Assembly (NCBI GenBank): GCA_019638485.1
Contig: JAHBTP010000006.1
Coordinates: 1 to 54,372 of the forward strand
Source of the DNA: Ferruginibacter sp.
GTDB taxonomy: Bacteria; Bacteroidota; Bacteroidia; Chitinophagales; Chitinophagaceae
DNA length: 54,372 nucleotides
Reading direction: 5' to 3'
Shown here: one piece after another, positions 54,035 through 54,372 of the stretch
Layout: each line of letters starts with the position of its first letter
Numbering within the stretch: the stretch's first letter is position 1
Made by a program: the position numbers and the translations under genes
Notes under the pieces: generated by a model
The model's input: only the letters and a program-made list of their open reading frames with translations
Database searches by the model: none
Told to the model about the DNA's origin: nothing

Positions 54035-54290
54035 GTTGTAAGTAAAATTTTTAAATAATTAGCTATTCAACTTATTGTATGGATGAAATTGAGCAAATGG
54101 CTTGCCAAAAAGGGACTCTAATCAAAATGACGATGGTTTTTCAACGATGCTTAGTATTGATTTTGTAGTTATAGTTTAAAATATTTGTATCCACCCCTGA
54201 TGATGTTGTAGAGATTAATTTGTTTGTATGTGCTTAAGGCTAAAAGGGGAATGAAGTAGTATTAATAGGGATAGGAGTGTGAAAGTCAAT
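54035..54290. other. Gene-free sequence before the right-end repeat
   Basis: AT-rich, no open frame of note, no clear hairpin. Confidence 0.6.
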
Positions 54291-54372
54291 TTCGTTTATG
54301 CCTACTCGTTATGCTCCATAAATCCCGAATTTGGGGTATTGTTTCGTGTTTGAAATAATCCGAATTTTGAAC
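54291..54372. repeat. Inverted copy of the terminal module of the 98-bp repeat array
   Basis: The reverse complement of these 82 bp aligns with 2452-2533 with about ten to fifteen mismatches and no gap: TTCGGATTATTTCAAACACG, AACAATACC(C/T)C and TATGGAGCATAAC are all shared. It reaches the window edge, so the array may continue outside. Confidence 0.88.

Overview
The window looks like a chromosomal segment of a low-GC member of the Bacteroidota, most like the Chitinophagales/Sphingobacteriales lineage. The grounds are two large secreted proteins with a C-terminal type IX secretion (Por) sorting domain, lipoproteins of Bacteroidota style, an atpB with a long N-terminal extension, an mre-mrdA-rodA cluster, and many promoters with the Bacteroidota -7 motif TAnnTTTG. 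All calls come from reading the sequence; no database search was run.

Layout. 1-1794: two exported proteins on the minus strand, one cut by the window edge. 1795-2911: no gene, but a tandem array of about 98-bp units with covarying hairpins; its last module recurs inverted at the extreme right end (54291-54372). 2912-5866: POT peptide transporter and purD, divergent. 6082-12801: elongasome operon mreB-mreC-mreD-mrdA-rodA plus a metallo-beta-lactamase-fold hydrolase. 12989-14610: ECF sigma factor, membrane-anchored likely anti-sigma factor and a small periplasmic protein. 14665-16707: half-transketolase and galE. 16752-22310: a phosphate cluster made of DUF47 and PiT on one strand, an OprO/P-type porin on the other, then a PhoB/PhoR-like two-component pair.

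22553-29202: a secreted protein with a possible caspase-like His/Cys pair, an MsbA-like ABC exporter, and atpB-atpE-atpF-atpH. Then 29224-40341 interrupts the ATP synthase genes with minus-strand surface genes: a PepSY-like lipoprotein, a 1521-residue Ig-repeat T9SS protein and a 1739-residue M36 (fungalysin) T9SS metalloprotease, with gene debris between them. atpA (40621) follows with its own promoter and terminator; atpG, atpD and atpC are not in the window.

42386-49138: a membrane zinc peptidase, two clpP genes and clpX, then purA, a highly charged low-complexity protein and pabB. 49142-51563 (minus): a lytic transglycosylase, tatA, a 42-residue lipoprotein not reported before from this window, and rplS. 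52172-54034 (minus): a dihaem cytochrome c and a pirin.

Most of the window is ordinary housekeeping. The points most worth following are the hairpin repeat array with its inverted partner, the caspase-like secreted protein, and the surface-gene block inside the ATP synthase locus with a decayed copy of one T9SS gene's 3' end and terminator.
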